Source: Arenicola marina (taxonomy: Eukaryota > Annelida > Polychaeta > Arenicolidae). Taken from it: a stretch of DNA of 64,000 nucleotides. Made by a program: the position numbers and the translations under genes. Position 1 is the stretch's first letter. Each line of letters opens with the position of its first letter. Location: contig OZ025252.1 in NCBI GenBank assembly GCA_964019135.1, forward strand, positions 9,564,823-9,628,822. The letters are read 5' to 3'. The notes under the pieces were generated by a model. It worked only from the letters and a program-made list of their open reading frames with translations. It was not told the DNA's origin and made no database searches. Positions 24,401 to 37,400 of the stretch are shown piece after piece.

Positions 24401-26298
24401 TATAATGTATATATAATAACCTGGGGGTGAGCCTCCCCACGGCTCACACGTGGTCAGTATAATGTATATATAATAACCTGGGGGTGAGCCTCCCCACGGC
24501 TCACACGTGGTCAGTATAATGTATATATAATAACCTGGGGGTGAGCCTCCCCACGGCTCACACGTGGTCAGTATACTGTATATATAATAACCTGGGGGTG
24601 AGCCTCCCCACGGCTCACACGTGGTCAGTATAATGTATATATAATAACCTGGGGGTGAGCCTCCCCACGGCTCACACGTGGTCAGTATACTGTATATATA
24701 ATAACCGGTGGGGGGAGGGTGGGGGGAGCCTCCCCACGGGGCATACGTGGTCAGTATACTGTATATATCATAACCTGGGAGGTGAGCCTCCCCACGGCTC
24801 ACACGTGGTCAGTATACTGTATATATAATAACCTGGGGGTGAGCCTCCCCACGGCTCACACGTGGTCAGTATAATGTATATATAATAACCTGGGGGTGAG
24901 CCTCCCCACGGCTCACACGTGGTCAGTATACTGTATATATAATAACCGGTGGGGGGAGGGGGGTGAGCCTCCCCACGGGGCATACGTGGTCAGTATACTG
25001 TATATATCATAATCTGGTAGGTGAGCCTCCCCACGGCTCACACGTGGTCAGTATACTGTATATATAATAACCGGGGGGGGAGGGGAGGTGAGCCTCCCCA
25101 CGGCTCACACGTGGTCAGTATACTGTATATATCATAACCTGGTAGGTGAGCCTCCCCACGGCTCACACGTGGTCAGTATACTGTATATATAATAACCGGG
25201 GGGGGTGAGCCTCCCACGGCTCACACGTGGTCAGTATACTGTATTTATAATAACCTTGGGGGTGGGTGGGTGGTAAACCCTCCCCACGGCTCCCACGTAG
25301 TCAGTACTGTATATATAATAACCTGAGGGGGGGGGGTGAGCCTCCCTACGGCTCACACAGGGTCAGTATACTGTATATATAATAACCTGGGGGGGGGGCG
25401 GGGGGAGCCTCCCTACGGCTCACACGTGGTCAATAAATATAATGTATATATACTAATCGGGGGGAAAGGGGCGCGAGTGAGCCTCACTGGCCCAGTTGGT
25501 AAGCGGGTTTCAGACGTACGGGTCCTGTATGCATCCGGAGGTGATTTTAACCTAATTTAGCAATCATGTGCACGAACATGGCCTCACAACTCTGTTTTTG
25601 TTTTCAAATCGGTTTCTTCTCTTCTTTTTAGTGTTAATGGTATTTCTTGTTATCAATTTGGTTACATTGTAATACAGGTACCTGTTTTGTGACAGTTACT
25701 ATATCGTGTCTTGCCCGCCATTTTAAAATCGTTGTGTGCTGGATCGTGCACTAGCTATCTGCGATACCTTGACCTAACATGGCGACCTAGCGCCGTTGTC
25801 ATATTAGACTCATATGAGACTTATACGTGATAGCGAGCGCATCATCCATAGCTCAGTCTGTAACACGCTGAACTCCACATCAAGGGACCCGGGTTTGAAC
25901 CTCAATCACGATGGACGTCCGACATTGTATCTCACATCATTCATCTGATTGTCTCAGGATGGTCAAGGGCGCAATGTGTGCACTAAGGTGGCCTAAGAAA
26001 CGTTCATTCAGTGACACCTAGTTGGATATCTCGTTGGATCTCGCTTGAGCGTGCACCTACCGATGACCTGCTTCCGTCTCACGTCAGGTGAAAAGAATAC
26101 CTTGGGCATATTTACGAATCGGCCTCATAATCGGCATGGTTAGAATTAACTAGAATTATGTAAGAATGATTACCTATTGTATCGGTTAATTACAGCTTCA
26201 ACCAGCTCTGCCTTCCGGACTACGACTCGATGGATCAGCTACACCAAGCGCTGCTGTTGGCCATCAACGAGGGTAACCAAGGCTTCGGGATGCTGTGA
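6332..26298 (+). CDS. AREL1: AREL1-type HECT E3 ubiquitin ligase with N-terminal SAM-like extension, complete
   Basis: Eighteen coding exons: 6332-6548, 8854-9025, 9269-9486, 9783-10003, 10453-10693, 11544-11713, 12573-12741, 14253-14470, 14851-14986, 15507-15628, 15882-15957, 16591-16703, 17424-17603, 19109-19231, 19633-19821, 20231-20317, 24220-24395, 26196-26298. They sum to 2931 nt, an open frame of 976 residues plus stop, with every junction phase consistent. Residues about 20-39 are hydrophobic (first membrane segment). About 50-110 and 113-177 look like two SAM-type domains. About 204-219 is a second membrane segment, aligning with the N-terminus of vertebrate AREL1. About 250-357 is a filamin-type Ig repeat, and the HECT domain runs from about 636 to 976. 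The catalytic cysteine is residue 943 (THTCFNQLCLP), 33 residues from the end as in the human protein. Human AREL1 ubiquitinates IAP antagonists such as SMAC; conservation of that role is inferred. The roughly 200-residue N-terminal extension is not in the 823-residue human form. Confidence 0.92.
6549..8853 (+). other. AREL1 intron 1 (2.3 kb)
   Basis: Donor GTAAGC and acceptor TCCTTCAG. Contents are unremarkable and moderately AT-rich, with short G runs (about 7531-7583). No repeats, RNA genes or nested coding sequence were recognised. Confidence 0.6.
10004..10452 (+). other. AREL1 intron 4
   Basis: Donor GTCTGT and acceptor CTTCCAG. The long antisense open frame here has no recognisable domain. 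Nothing else seen. Confidence 0.5.
10641..10797 (+). repeat. Two-copy duplication of the AREL1 exon 5 end and its splice donor
   Basis: The last about 53 bp of exon 5 with its donor and adjacent intron (10641-10720) are copied at 10721-10797: both contain GTGCGGGCCGCCCACATCAT, a TTCACCCACA segment and GCGCGGGT followed by purines. In the second copy the donor is GTTAGG rather than GTAAGG. The first copy is the functional exon end, because it joins in phase 1 to exon 6 at 11544. Confidence 0.8.
10783..10918 (+). repeat. 68-bp tandem duplication in AREL1 intron 5
   Basis: Two adjacent near-identical copies beginning GTAGTCACACTCTCAC and ending GCGTCACGACG (about 10783-10850 and 10851-10918). 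This extends the exon-end duplication just upstream. Confidence 0.8.
10919..11543 (+). other. AREL1 intron 5, remainder
   Basis: Non-coding, no repeat family recognised. Acceptor CCCTCAG precedes exon 6. Confidence 0.5.
11799..12378 (+). repeat. 55-bp minisatellite, 11 copies, AREL1 intron 6
   Basis: AAACCGTCGTATTCTGG begins each unit at 11799, 11854, 11909, 11964, 12019, 12074, 12129, 12184, 12239, 12294 and 12349, exactly 55 bp apart. The array begins 86 bp after the exon 6 donor (GTTTGT). Units differ by a few substitutions, mainly in the CGTGCRTC segment. Because 55 is not a multiple of three and units lack stops, spurious open frames appear on both strands. Confidence 0.95.
12739..12910 (+). 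repeat. 28-bp minisatellite covering the exon 7 splice donor of AREL1
   Basis: About six copies of a unit CTGGTAAGATCACGTGATAA followed by TTATCCTG. The first copy is the real exon end (ACTG, then GTAAGATCACG at 12742), so each further unit carries a duplicate donor. Copies are imperfect toward 12910. Using a downstream copy would read into an in-frame TAA (ACG TGG TAA). Confidence 0.85.
13204..14278 (+). repeat. 43-bp minisatellite covering the exon 8 splice acceptor of AREL1, 25 copies
   Basis: Each unit is a complete 3' splice site plus the first 26 nt of exon 8: TGTCTGTTTCCTTACAG followed by AGGCCGAGATGG, then CMATGGTTAAGAAG. The unit start recurs from 13204 to 14236, exactly 24 x 43 bp, so 25 copies with no net indel. 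The last copy opens exon 8 (14253) and is the only one giving an open frame. Units vary at a few positions (TTACAG or TTGCAG, GGCCATGG or GGCAATGG, and a GACCGAAATGG type). Confidence 0.95.
15045..15362 (+). repeat. CATC/CATTCATC simple-sequence tract in AREL1 intron 9
   Basis: Degenerate microsatellite of CCATTCATCC-type words, including several 17-bp repeats of ATCATCCAATCACCCATTC type around 15170-15270. It begins about 60 bp after the exon 9 donor. The plus-strand open frames rich in His, Ser, Ile and Pro are shadows of it. Confidence 0.9.
15950..15965 (+). other. Apparent GC-AG intron donor after AREL1 exon 11
   Basis: Exon 11 reads FQGEEG and then meets an in-frame TAG at 15963. Ending the exon at 15957 (GAAGAGG) with donor GCGAGT joins in phase 1 to exon 12 (16591, GGCTGGACTGGGG), giving EEGLDWGG, which matches the family sequence. 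The nearby GT donor (GTAGAT, 15962) would put exon 12 out of frame. Confidence 0.75.
15966..16590 (+). other. AREL1 intron 11
   Basis: Contains three imperfect short repeats around 16195-16280 of the type AGGTRA...CCATGTTACTAGGTAA. Acceptor GTGTTGCAG. No other feature. Confidence 0.5.
16704..17423 (+). other. AREL1 intron 12
   Basis: Donor GTATTA, acceptor TTTCAAG. AT-rich with nothing recognised. Confidence 0.5.
17589..18862 (+). repeat. 41-bp minisatellite covering the exon 13 splice donor of AREL1, about 30 copies
   Basis: The unit GCGGGTCAACTACTGGGTGA then GAGGGGATTGGTTGTGTGAGT starts inside exon 13 (RVNYW, then GTGAGG at 17604) and is repeated about 30 times through the intron with substitutions and small indels. 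Each copy carries a TGG/GTGAG donor. Reading through the true donor meets TAA at 17625 in the first unit, so downstream copies are non-productive. Confidence 0.92.
18863..19108 (+). other. AREL1 intron 13 end
   Basis: Unique sequence between the donor array and exon 14, ending in the pyrimidine-rich acceptor GTTCTCTGCAG. Confidence 0.5.
22600..22990. repeat. Degenerate about 190-bp AT-rich direct duplication
   Basis: Two neighbouring segments share order and wording: TTAAACCTAATAT, then a GGTGAGATTAAC/GGAGGATTAATG segment, then TTAATTATTCCWTGATATAA, then AAATYACCA (about 22610-22800 and 22800-22990). They diverge by many substitutions. No coding content. Confidence 0.55.
23531..24000 (+). 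mobile_element. Dispersed repeat copy 1 (unclassified), partner at 29289-29728
   Basis: Begins CTTGCCATAAAGAATATC and TTTGGCGGGATGA and ends GAGCTCGCTTGCGCTCGCTA. The same sequence in the same orientation recurs at 29289-29728, including CATATCATTCGGTTGCTTAG and TGTGACGTCATGTTTATAAC. This copy lies between two direct copies of the palindrome TTTACCATAGTAAA (23427-23440 and 24006-24019). Family unknown; no open frame or clear terminal inverted repeat. Confidence 0.75.
24372..25455 (+). repeat. 57-bp minisatellite covering the exon 17 donor (catalytic-cysteine junction) of AREL1
   Basis: Unit CCTCCCCACGGCTCACACGT G, then GTCAGTATAATG, TATATATAATAACC and a variable G-rich linker; copies start at 24375, 24432, 24489 and so on, with period 57 at first and longer, irregular G-rich linkers later, about 18 copies. 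The first copy is the coding end of exon 17 (LPTAHT plus TG of the Cys codon, exon end 24395). Later copies alternate between TATAATG and TATACTG types. Read-through gives an immediate TAA. Confidence 0.93.
25456..26195 (+). other. AREL1 intron 17 remainder
   Basis: Unique intron sequence apart from a tRNA-like repeat at 25840-26100. Acceptor TTAATTACAG precedes the last coding exon. Confidence 0.5.
25840..26100 (+). mobile_element. tRNA-derived SINE-like element
   Basis: Internal RNA polymerase III promoter boxes are visible: A box TAGCTCAGTCTG (25849-25860) and B box GGTTTGAACC (25892-25901), about 30 bp apart as in tRNA genes. No cloverleaf acceptor stem pairs around them, and about 200 bp of non-tRNA sequence follows (to about 26100), so a SINE or tRNA pseudogene is more likely than a working tRNA. 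3' end uncertain. Confidence 0.55.
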
Positions 26299-27195
26299 CC
26301 AGACAGACTGGAGTGAGGCCGTCAGTGTCTGGTGTCTCGAGTACTGACTGGACATTTGGATGACGTCACGTCCCGCGTTTAGTGCTTAATTAAGCCTGGA
26401 TACTTAAACTCTAGAATGTGTTGAATCGTTGTGCTTTGCTGATATGTACGATACTTGTTGGTACGAGTGTGCGACCATTTGTATATAATTTATTGTGCGT
26501 CACTCACCCGCAGTGAAACAATACATTCTGCTACCAATGATCGTTGTCCAAGTTCCTTGTCAAGGAACCCCTGTTACTAACGCTGCTTATGGTACGCTGT
26601 AGAATAGTGGGGATAACAATATGAATAGAATGACGGCAACTCGCATGAGATGCAAGAAACCCGTTGATACACCGGAGTGATTCTTCTTGTCAAGTGTTTT
26701 TTTTTTCGCACGATGAACGTTATCGGAATGCAACGTAAGTAGCTTGGCGTTTACATACATAGATAAAATACTGTATTCTAGTTTGTCTGTAGATGTACCA
26801 TGTAGACCGTGCTGGGGGATACTGGCACTTGGTGCTATAGCATGCCACTCGCAACTTATTGGAAAATGAGTATTATATTTAACTATTATTTTGCGACTCT
26901 CGTCTGTGTGCACTTAGCAATGTTTGCTCCGTATGAATCACTCGCACAGTTCCCACATTCACTAGAATGCTACAAATATACTGATTTCTCTCAGTTCATT
27001 TTGCAAAAAAAAAGAAGAAAAAACTCACATTGATACAAACGTTTTACTGACTATTTTCATCTGAATAAATTACTCTCATGCCATGTAATCTACGAAGTCA
27101 TAAAATACTCAATATGAAAAGTTTGTTTCCAGCTTGTAGCAAATTGAGCGTCACAAACCTGTTGCAAAATAAACACATATGATAATTGTTAATAG
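26299..27195 (+). terminator. AREL1 3' UTR and candidate polyadenylation signals
   Basis: Non-coding sequence after the stop TGA (26296-26298). Canonical AATAAA hexamers occur at 27064-27069 and 27168-27173; either could end the transcript, giving a 3' UTR of about 0.8-0.9 kb. Confidence 0.5.
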
Positions 27196-28059
27196 TGTAT
27201 ATGAAAGAATCATGCGACCGAGATACGTGTTTTTATTATTTGGTATATACTTTGTGATGTAATCAAAGCTGTTGTTTCTGGTCGCCAAATGTTACTGCAT
27301 TCGCTTGTGTACTCTTCACAGTACATCGTATATCAATGAAAGCTTTAGTCAAAAGTTCGTTCCAAAGATTGTGCTTAACGCGGATTTCTGTTGTGTGATT
27401 TAAAAACAACAAAGTATTTTTGTTTGTTTATTCTGAGCGCTACTGCTGCCTTGTAAACCGCATTTCAATGTCATGATGACTCATTAACGTAACGCAATAA
27501 CGTTTGTGATCAATTTTCCTATTTTGTCTATTTGTCATAATAATCCATCGCATTAGTGAGGGCAGAGTTTAGATGCTTGTAACGCGCTACATCTGATAAA
27601 TAATTTAGGTAATTAAAAGCCAAGAGCACTGAATACCCGTTCGGTACAGGACTGGGTACAATTTGGGTAATTATTTATTCAACTCTAGAATTGATCGCAG
27701 TTTTCACTATGCATGTCATGTATTCTAGTCACCGCCATTAAGAGGCGCTTTCAAATAAATCACTTGAAAATATGACTGAATTGACTCGAAATTGACTACC
27801 CTCCCAAACAGACACACATTCACTCACTCTTTAGTGATATCTAGTTACACGTTTCTAAAAAGATCGGTATTTCGATGCCTCCCTTCTTGGAGGCTAACGA
27901 TGTCATTAGCAAGTCTAAGTAGCAAAACGGCTTTTTGGAAAACAAGTTTGCGCTTTAACCGTCAAATCCACGTGTCGCGATTATCATTAAAATCATTGTC
28001 TTTTCACAAGGATTATCTGGGGTATGTACAAATAACCATACATAATGTATCATTAATCA
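27196..28059. other. Intergenic sequence between convergent AREL1 and ARF genes
   Basis: Less than 1 kb between the proposed AREL1 poly(A) site and that of the ARF gene. No gene or repeat recognised; the short open frame near 27792-28067 shows no domain. Confidence 0.5.
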
Positions 28060-28065
28060 TTTATT
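28060..28065 (-). terminator. Candidate poly(A) signal of the ARF-like gene
   Basis: AATAAA on the minus strand, about 400 bp after the ARF stop codon (28468-28466). No other feature is seen between 28066 and 28465. Confidence 0.45.
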
Positions 28066-28465
28066 AAAATGGTATCCACGGTGAAAAAACACAGTGCATA
28101 GAATATTTCCTGTACATATGTACATTTTGCTATTGCACATTCATGTGCCTAAAAGATCGACTAAAGTCTCGTATATGATCTGCATTCCGAGTGTGTATTC
28201 ACTGTTGTGCACACTGCGCATGTGTGTTTTTATCCTGGTTTAAGGAGTATGTTGTAGACATCAGGAATGTCATCCCAACCTGCATCAGTCGGGTTACCAT
28301 TAGCAACAACGCGCCACAGTTCAGCAGACGACTTAGCATGGCGCGTTGATGTTAGTCGTACGGCCAGGGATGTGAATATCTCCGTCCTACTACGCTCCTG
28401 TAATAAATCCTCTTTACACGGCATACAATTGCTACAGTTATCCTAATCGCAGCAGCCGTCCAGAT

Positions 28466-31970
<3,505 letters not shown>

Positions 31971-32952
31971 GTTGACAATGAAAACAACACTGAATGTTCC
32001 GTAATGAATGTTCTTATGTATGATTCCCTTCGTAAGAAGGTGGCAATAAGCGTTTTCACGCAAGTCTGTCCGAATATCCACAATATACGTAATGCATCGG
32101 AACGTCCTTCAATTGCTGTCGCTCGGCCTTTCTGTCAAATATATCTTTGAGCAGCTTTTATCTTTTGTTAAATCAGTTTTGCACCATGCATGTTCACTTC
32201 TCGGGAGACTAATCATAACATTGCTAGTATGTTAGACTGACGCATTTATAAATGAGCCAGAGATGTTAAAGCGCGAATCTTTATAGCATGCGTTAGCAGT
32301 CTGTACTATGGTGATGTGGTTAGTCACTTGTCGCGGTAAATCAATACAGACCCACAACTCGGCCTGATTGACGTGGCCTGGGCCACATCTCCGTGTACCT
32401 GGACTATAAGTGCATGTATGGGCCACCCCGGCAGTGTCAGCGTGGCCATACTTAGGCTAGGGCCCGAGGTGACGGCTCGCATTGGCCCAGCGCTAGCCCC
32501 GTCAGCCCGGGCCACGTGGCCGTCCAGACGCTGGCAGCGGACAGCGTCCTGTGTTGACAACGTCCCGCCCCAGTGACACTGGCTGGCGTCATATGGATGT
32601 TGACACCAGCGACAGATTTAGAGCTGCGCTCACAGGTTCGATAACTGAGCCTTTCACCCTCCATCGCAATCCGCTCTCCCGTATACATATGTGTGACGGG
32701 ACTTATCTGTAGATAGTCGAGATTAACGACCTTGATGGTCGGAGATAACAATCATTTAGATTGTGAAGCTAATAAATATCTGCCGAAAATGCGCCACGTT
32801 AAAATTCAAGCACCACACAAAAACAAAGTGCCATGGAGGTGACTTTTGTACATAATTTTTAGGCGCCACATTGTTCAAATTGAAGTTGTATGAAGAGACA
32901 AATATTTGGTGAAGAAAACGCAAAACCCGATTACGTTTATCACTCCAAGTCC
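31971..32952. promoter_or_regulatory. ARF gene 5' flank with GC-rich patch
   Basis: Should hold the ARF promoter and 5' UTR. A GC- and CpG-richer patch at about 32370-32600 (words such as GGCCACGTGGCC) stands out from the AT-rich surroundings. Open frames over it on both strands show no recognised domain. Promoter function is inferred from position only. Confidence 0.35.
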
Positions 32953-33141
32953 CAGGGGCGGATCCAAGGACGTGAAATGGGAGGGGTCTACAGGAAATTG
33001 AGACCGGGTGGTGGTGGGGGGGGGGGGGGTCCACGCTTCAGATGACCTAAATGTTGCATTTAAAAACGGCAGTCTTCCTAGAAAAAAGGGGGCGGGCGGT
33101 GTCTCAGGGATCCTGACCCCTCCACCCTGGATCCGCCGCTA
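32953..33141. mobile_element. Short hAT-like MITE
   Basis: Left end CAGGGGCGGATCCAAGG and right end, reverse-complemented, TAGCGGCGGATCCAGGG, each followed inward by a GGAGGGGTC motif. CAG.GGCGGATCCA termini are common among hAT-type non-autonomous elements. About 190 bp, with a G run and a Lys- and Gly-rich non-coding interior. No clear target duplication. Confidence 0.55.
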
Positions 33142-34433
33142 CCGAATGTCATGGATGTGTGGCGCAAGTCTTCTATTGGGCAGGGGGTGCACCGGAGGAG
33201 CAGTGATTTTCGGTTATGCTACGGTCCAACTTGACGGCCGGGCGATGCTACGTGGGGATTACCATATACATATATATCCATATATATATGCTGCAAAGTT
33301 CATGTAATATACCGGTACACACTCTGCCCCCCCCCCCTTCCTATATTTCATCCTTGTTTCTTTAGAAATAGCCAGCTTCTTGTGGTGATCCGAATTTAAA
33401 CAGTTGGTGCCACTCCAAAACCAATGAAGCTCATATTGTACTTCTGTGTTTACTCGTTTACATAAATCTTGATTTATACCGCCCCAAATAGTAGAAGGAA
33501 ATACGTTTTCCACTCATTTTCGCATTTACCAATTTAAATCATGGGAGCAAGGAAAGTGACATAAAAAAAGAATACAAATGCATGTGGTTTGACATGCAGA
33601 CTCTCTAGGTTCTCAGCACTCAACCATGAGGACAATACACGCCCTCGGCAACAGATGCCTGCGCAATGCATCAAAGCTCACCTGTCAATCATGTGACATC
33701 ATTTAGGAATTTTCAATTAGCGATCAGAAATGCATCTAGCTCCCTTTTACGGATTGACCTCCTACTTCACGAGCTGGGTGAGTTACCAGTAGTGCCATCT
33801 AATATGTTCACCCAGTGTTGACGGTTTGGCTGGCTATTTTAACCTCGGGAGATCCACTCCGTTGGGTCTCGGTTCAAGCCTGTATTTTCCACCGGGTTTT
33901 GATAGCTAAAGTAATAATCTATACGAAAATGTGATATTTTTAAATGCGCCTATTCTTTTTGAAGACATCGTGAAAAATACAAGCTGAAAACTCCCGAGGC
34001 TACTTCGTTATTTCAAAGTAGACTTTTTGACTTTTATGGCACGGTAAGTGTGTTACATTACCATATTTAATATAAGATTAGTAGGTTGTAATATATCAGG
34101 ACCATATGTATAGGATTTGTTTTGTTAACTGGCGATCTCCCGGCAGAGGGTGTGCCGCTTACGCTATATAGTCCCACGTCAAATCTAACCATCAGAATTA
34201 TCCTTCATACGCGAAAATTGAATCTAACCGAAGAAAAATTCGAGGTTTGGCATTAAACACACCACTTTTAAGCATTTACTGCGTTTACTGGTACCGTACC
34301 GGACGAAATCATTTGATCTGGATTAATTAGAGATGTAACACTGCGTAATATAATCCATACCCTCGATCAACTTCAGCAAAATAGTTGCAAAGTCAATCTT
34401 AATAAAAAGACGTTACTGTCGTAAAACAGTTGT
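33142..34433. other. Unique flank of the 62-bp satellite
   Basis: Non-coding sequence between the ARF gene flank and the satellite. Contains a TA-rich dinucleotide patch (33265-33295), but no gene, RNA or repeat family was recognised. Confidence 0.5.
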
Positions 34434-37400
34434 GACATGCACATGTGGTCCCATACCCAGGGATGGACCTGATAGTGTTTGCTGTTAGAAGGTAAGACAT
34501 GCTCATGTGGTCCCATACCCAGGGATGGACCTGATAGTGTTTGCTGTTAGAAGGGAAGACATGCACATGTGGTCCCATACCCAGGGATGGACCTGATAGT
34601 GTTTGCTGTTAGAAGGGAAGACATGCACATGTGGTCCCATACCCAGGGATAGACCTGATAGTGTTTGCTGTTAGAAGGGAAGACATGCACATGTGGTCCC
34701 ATACCCAGGGATGGACCTGATAGTGTTTGCTGTTAGAAGGTAAGACATGCTCATGTGGTCCCATACCCAGGGATGGACCTGATAGTGTTTGCTGTTAGAA
34801 GGGAAGACATGCACATGTGGTCCCATACCCAGGGATGGACCTGATAGTGTTTGCTGTTAGAAGGGAAGACATGCACATGTGGTTCCATACCCAGGGATGG
34901 ACCTGATAGTGTTTGCTGTTAGAAGGTAAACCATGCTCATGTAGTTCCATACCCAGGGATGGACCTGATAGTGTTTGCTGTTAGAAGGGAAGACATGCAC
35001 ATGTGGTTCCATACCCAGGGATAGACCTGATAGTGTTTGCTGTTAGAAGGTAAGACATGCACATGTGGTCCCATACCCAGGGATGGACCTGATAGTGTTT
35101 GCTGTTAGAAGGTAAGACATGCTCATGTGGTGCCATACCCAGGGATGGACCTGATAGTGTTTGCTGTTAGAAGGTAAGACATGCACATGTGGTCCCATAC
35201 CCAGGGATGGACCTGATAGTGTTTGCTGTTAGAAGGTAATACATGCACATGTGGTCCCATACCCAGGGATGGACCTGATAGTGTTTGCTGTTAGAAGGTA
35301 AGACATGCACATGTGGTCCCATACCCAGGGATGGACCTGATAGTGTTTGCTGTTAGAAGGTAAGACATGCTCATGTGGTCCCATACCCAGGGATGGACCT
35401 GATAGTGTTTGCTGTTAGAAGGGAAGACATGCACTTGTGGTCCCATACCCAGGGATGGACCTGATAGTGTTTGCTGTTAGAAGGGAAGACATGCACTTGT
35501 GGTCCCATACCCAGGGATGGACCTGATAGTGTTTGCTGTTAGAAGGGAAGACATGCACATGTGGTCCCATACCCAGGGATGGACCTGATAGTGTTTGCTG
35601 TTAGAAGGGAAGACATGCACTTGTGGTCCCATACCCAGGGATGGACCTGATAGTGTTTGCTGTTAGAAGGGAAGACATGCACATGTGGTCCCATACCCAG
35701 GGATGGACCTGATAGTGTTTGCTGTTAGAAGGTAAGACATGCTCATGTGGTGCCATACCCAGGGATGGACCTGATAGTGTTTGCTGTTAGAAGGTAATAC
35801 ATGCACATGTGGTCCCATACCCAGGGATGGACCTGATAGTGTTTGCTGTTAGAAGGTAAGACATGCACATGTGGTCCCATACCCAGGGATGGACCTGATA
35901 GTGTTTGCTGTTAGAAGGTAAGACATGCTCATGTGGTCCCATACCCAGGGATGGACCTGATAGTGTTTGCTGTTAGAAGGTAAGACATGCACTTGTGGTC
36001 CCATACCCAGGGATGGACCTGATAGTGTTTGCTGTTAGAAGGGAAGACATGCACTTGTGGTCCCATACCCAGGGATGGACCTGATTGTGTTTGTTGTTAG
36101 AAGGTAAGACATGCACATGTGGTCCCATACCCAGGGATGGACCTGATAGTGTGTGCTGTTAGAAGGGAAGACATGCACATGTGGTTCCATACCCAGGGAT
36201 AGACCTGATAGCGTTTGCTGTTAGAAGGTAAGACATGCACATGTAGTCCCATACCCAGGGATGGACCTGATAGTGTTTGCTGTTAGAAGGTAAGACATGC
36301 ACATGTGGTCCCATACCCAGGGATGGACCTGATAGTGTTTGCTGTTAGAAGGTAATACATGCACATGTGGTCCCATACCCAGGGATGGACCTGATAGTGT
36401 TTGCTGTTAGAAGGTAAGACATGCACATGTGGTCCCATACCCAGGGATGGACCCGATAGTGTTTGCTGTTAGAAGGTAAGACATGCTCATGTGGTCCCAT
36501 ACCCAGGGATGGACCTGATAGTGTTTGCTGTTAGAAGGGAAGACATGCACTTGTGGTCCCATACCCAGGGATGGACCTGATAGTGTTTGCTGTTAGAAGG
36601 GAAGACATGCACTTGTGGTCCCATACCCAGGGATAGACCTGATAGTGTTTGCTGTTAGAAGGTAAGACATGCACATGTGGTCCCATACCCAGGAATGGAC
36701 CTGATAGTGTTTGCTGTTAGAAGGAAAGACATGCACTTGTGGTCCCATACCCAGGGATGGACCTGATAGTGTTTGCTGTTAGAAGGGAAGACATGCACAT
36801 GTGGTCCCATACCCAGGGATGGACCTGATAGTGTTTGCTGTTAGAAGGGAAGACATGCACATGTGGTTCCATACCCAGGGATGGACCTGATAGTGTTTGC
36901 TGTTAGAAGGGAAGACATGCACATGTGGTTCCATACCCAGGGATGGACCTGATAGTGTTTGCTGTTAGAAGGGAAGACATGCACTTGTGGTCCCATACCC
37001 AGGGATGGACCTGATAGTGTTTGCTGTTAGAAGGGAAGACATGCACATGTGGTCCCATACCCAGGGATGGACCTGATAGTGTTTGCTGTTAGAAGGTAAG
37101 ACATGCTCATGTGGTGCCATACCCAGGGATGGACCTGATAGTGTTTGCTGTTAGAAGGTAAGACATGCACATGTGGTCCCATACCCAGGGATGCCCCTGA
37201 TAGTGTTTGCTGTTAGAAGGTAATACATGCACATGTGGTCCCATACCCAGGGATGGACCTGATAGTGTTTGCTGTTAGAAGGTAAGACATGCACATGTGG
37301 TCCCATACCCAGGGATGGACCTGATAGTGTTTGCTGTTAGAAGGTAAGACATGCTCATGTGGTCCCATACCCAGGGATGGACCTGATAGTGTTTGCTGTT

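Noticed and set aside
24391..24410. Trp as the last residue of AREL1 exon 17 (ACG TGG)
   Set aside because: The TGG belongs to read-through. The donor follows TG, and the next exon supplies C to make the conserved catalytic Cys.
24332..24983. Minus-strand repetitive frames opposite AREL1 exon 17
   Set aside because: Shadow of the 57-bp donor array.
32324..32751. Overlapping open frames in the GC-rich patch upstream of the ARF gene
   Set aside because: No domain similarity, frames on both strands, and composition alone explains them.
33822..33885. Possible tRNA or SINE with B-box-like GGTTCAAGCC at 33871
   Set aside because: No convincing A box at the right distance and no cloverleaf pairing.
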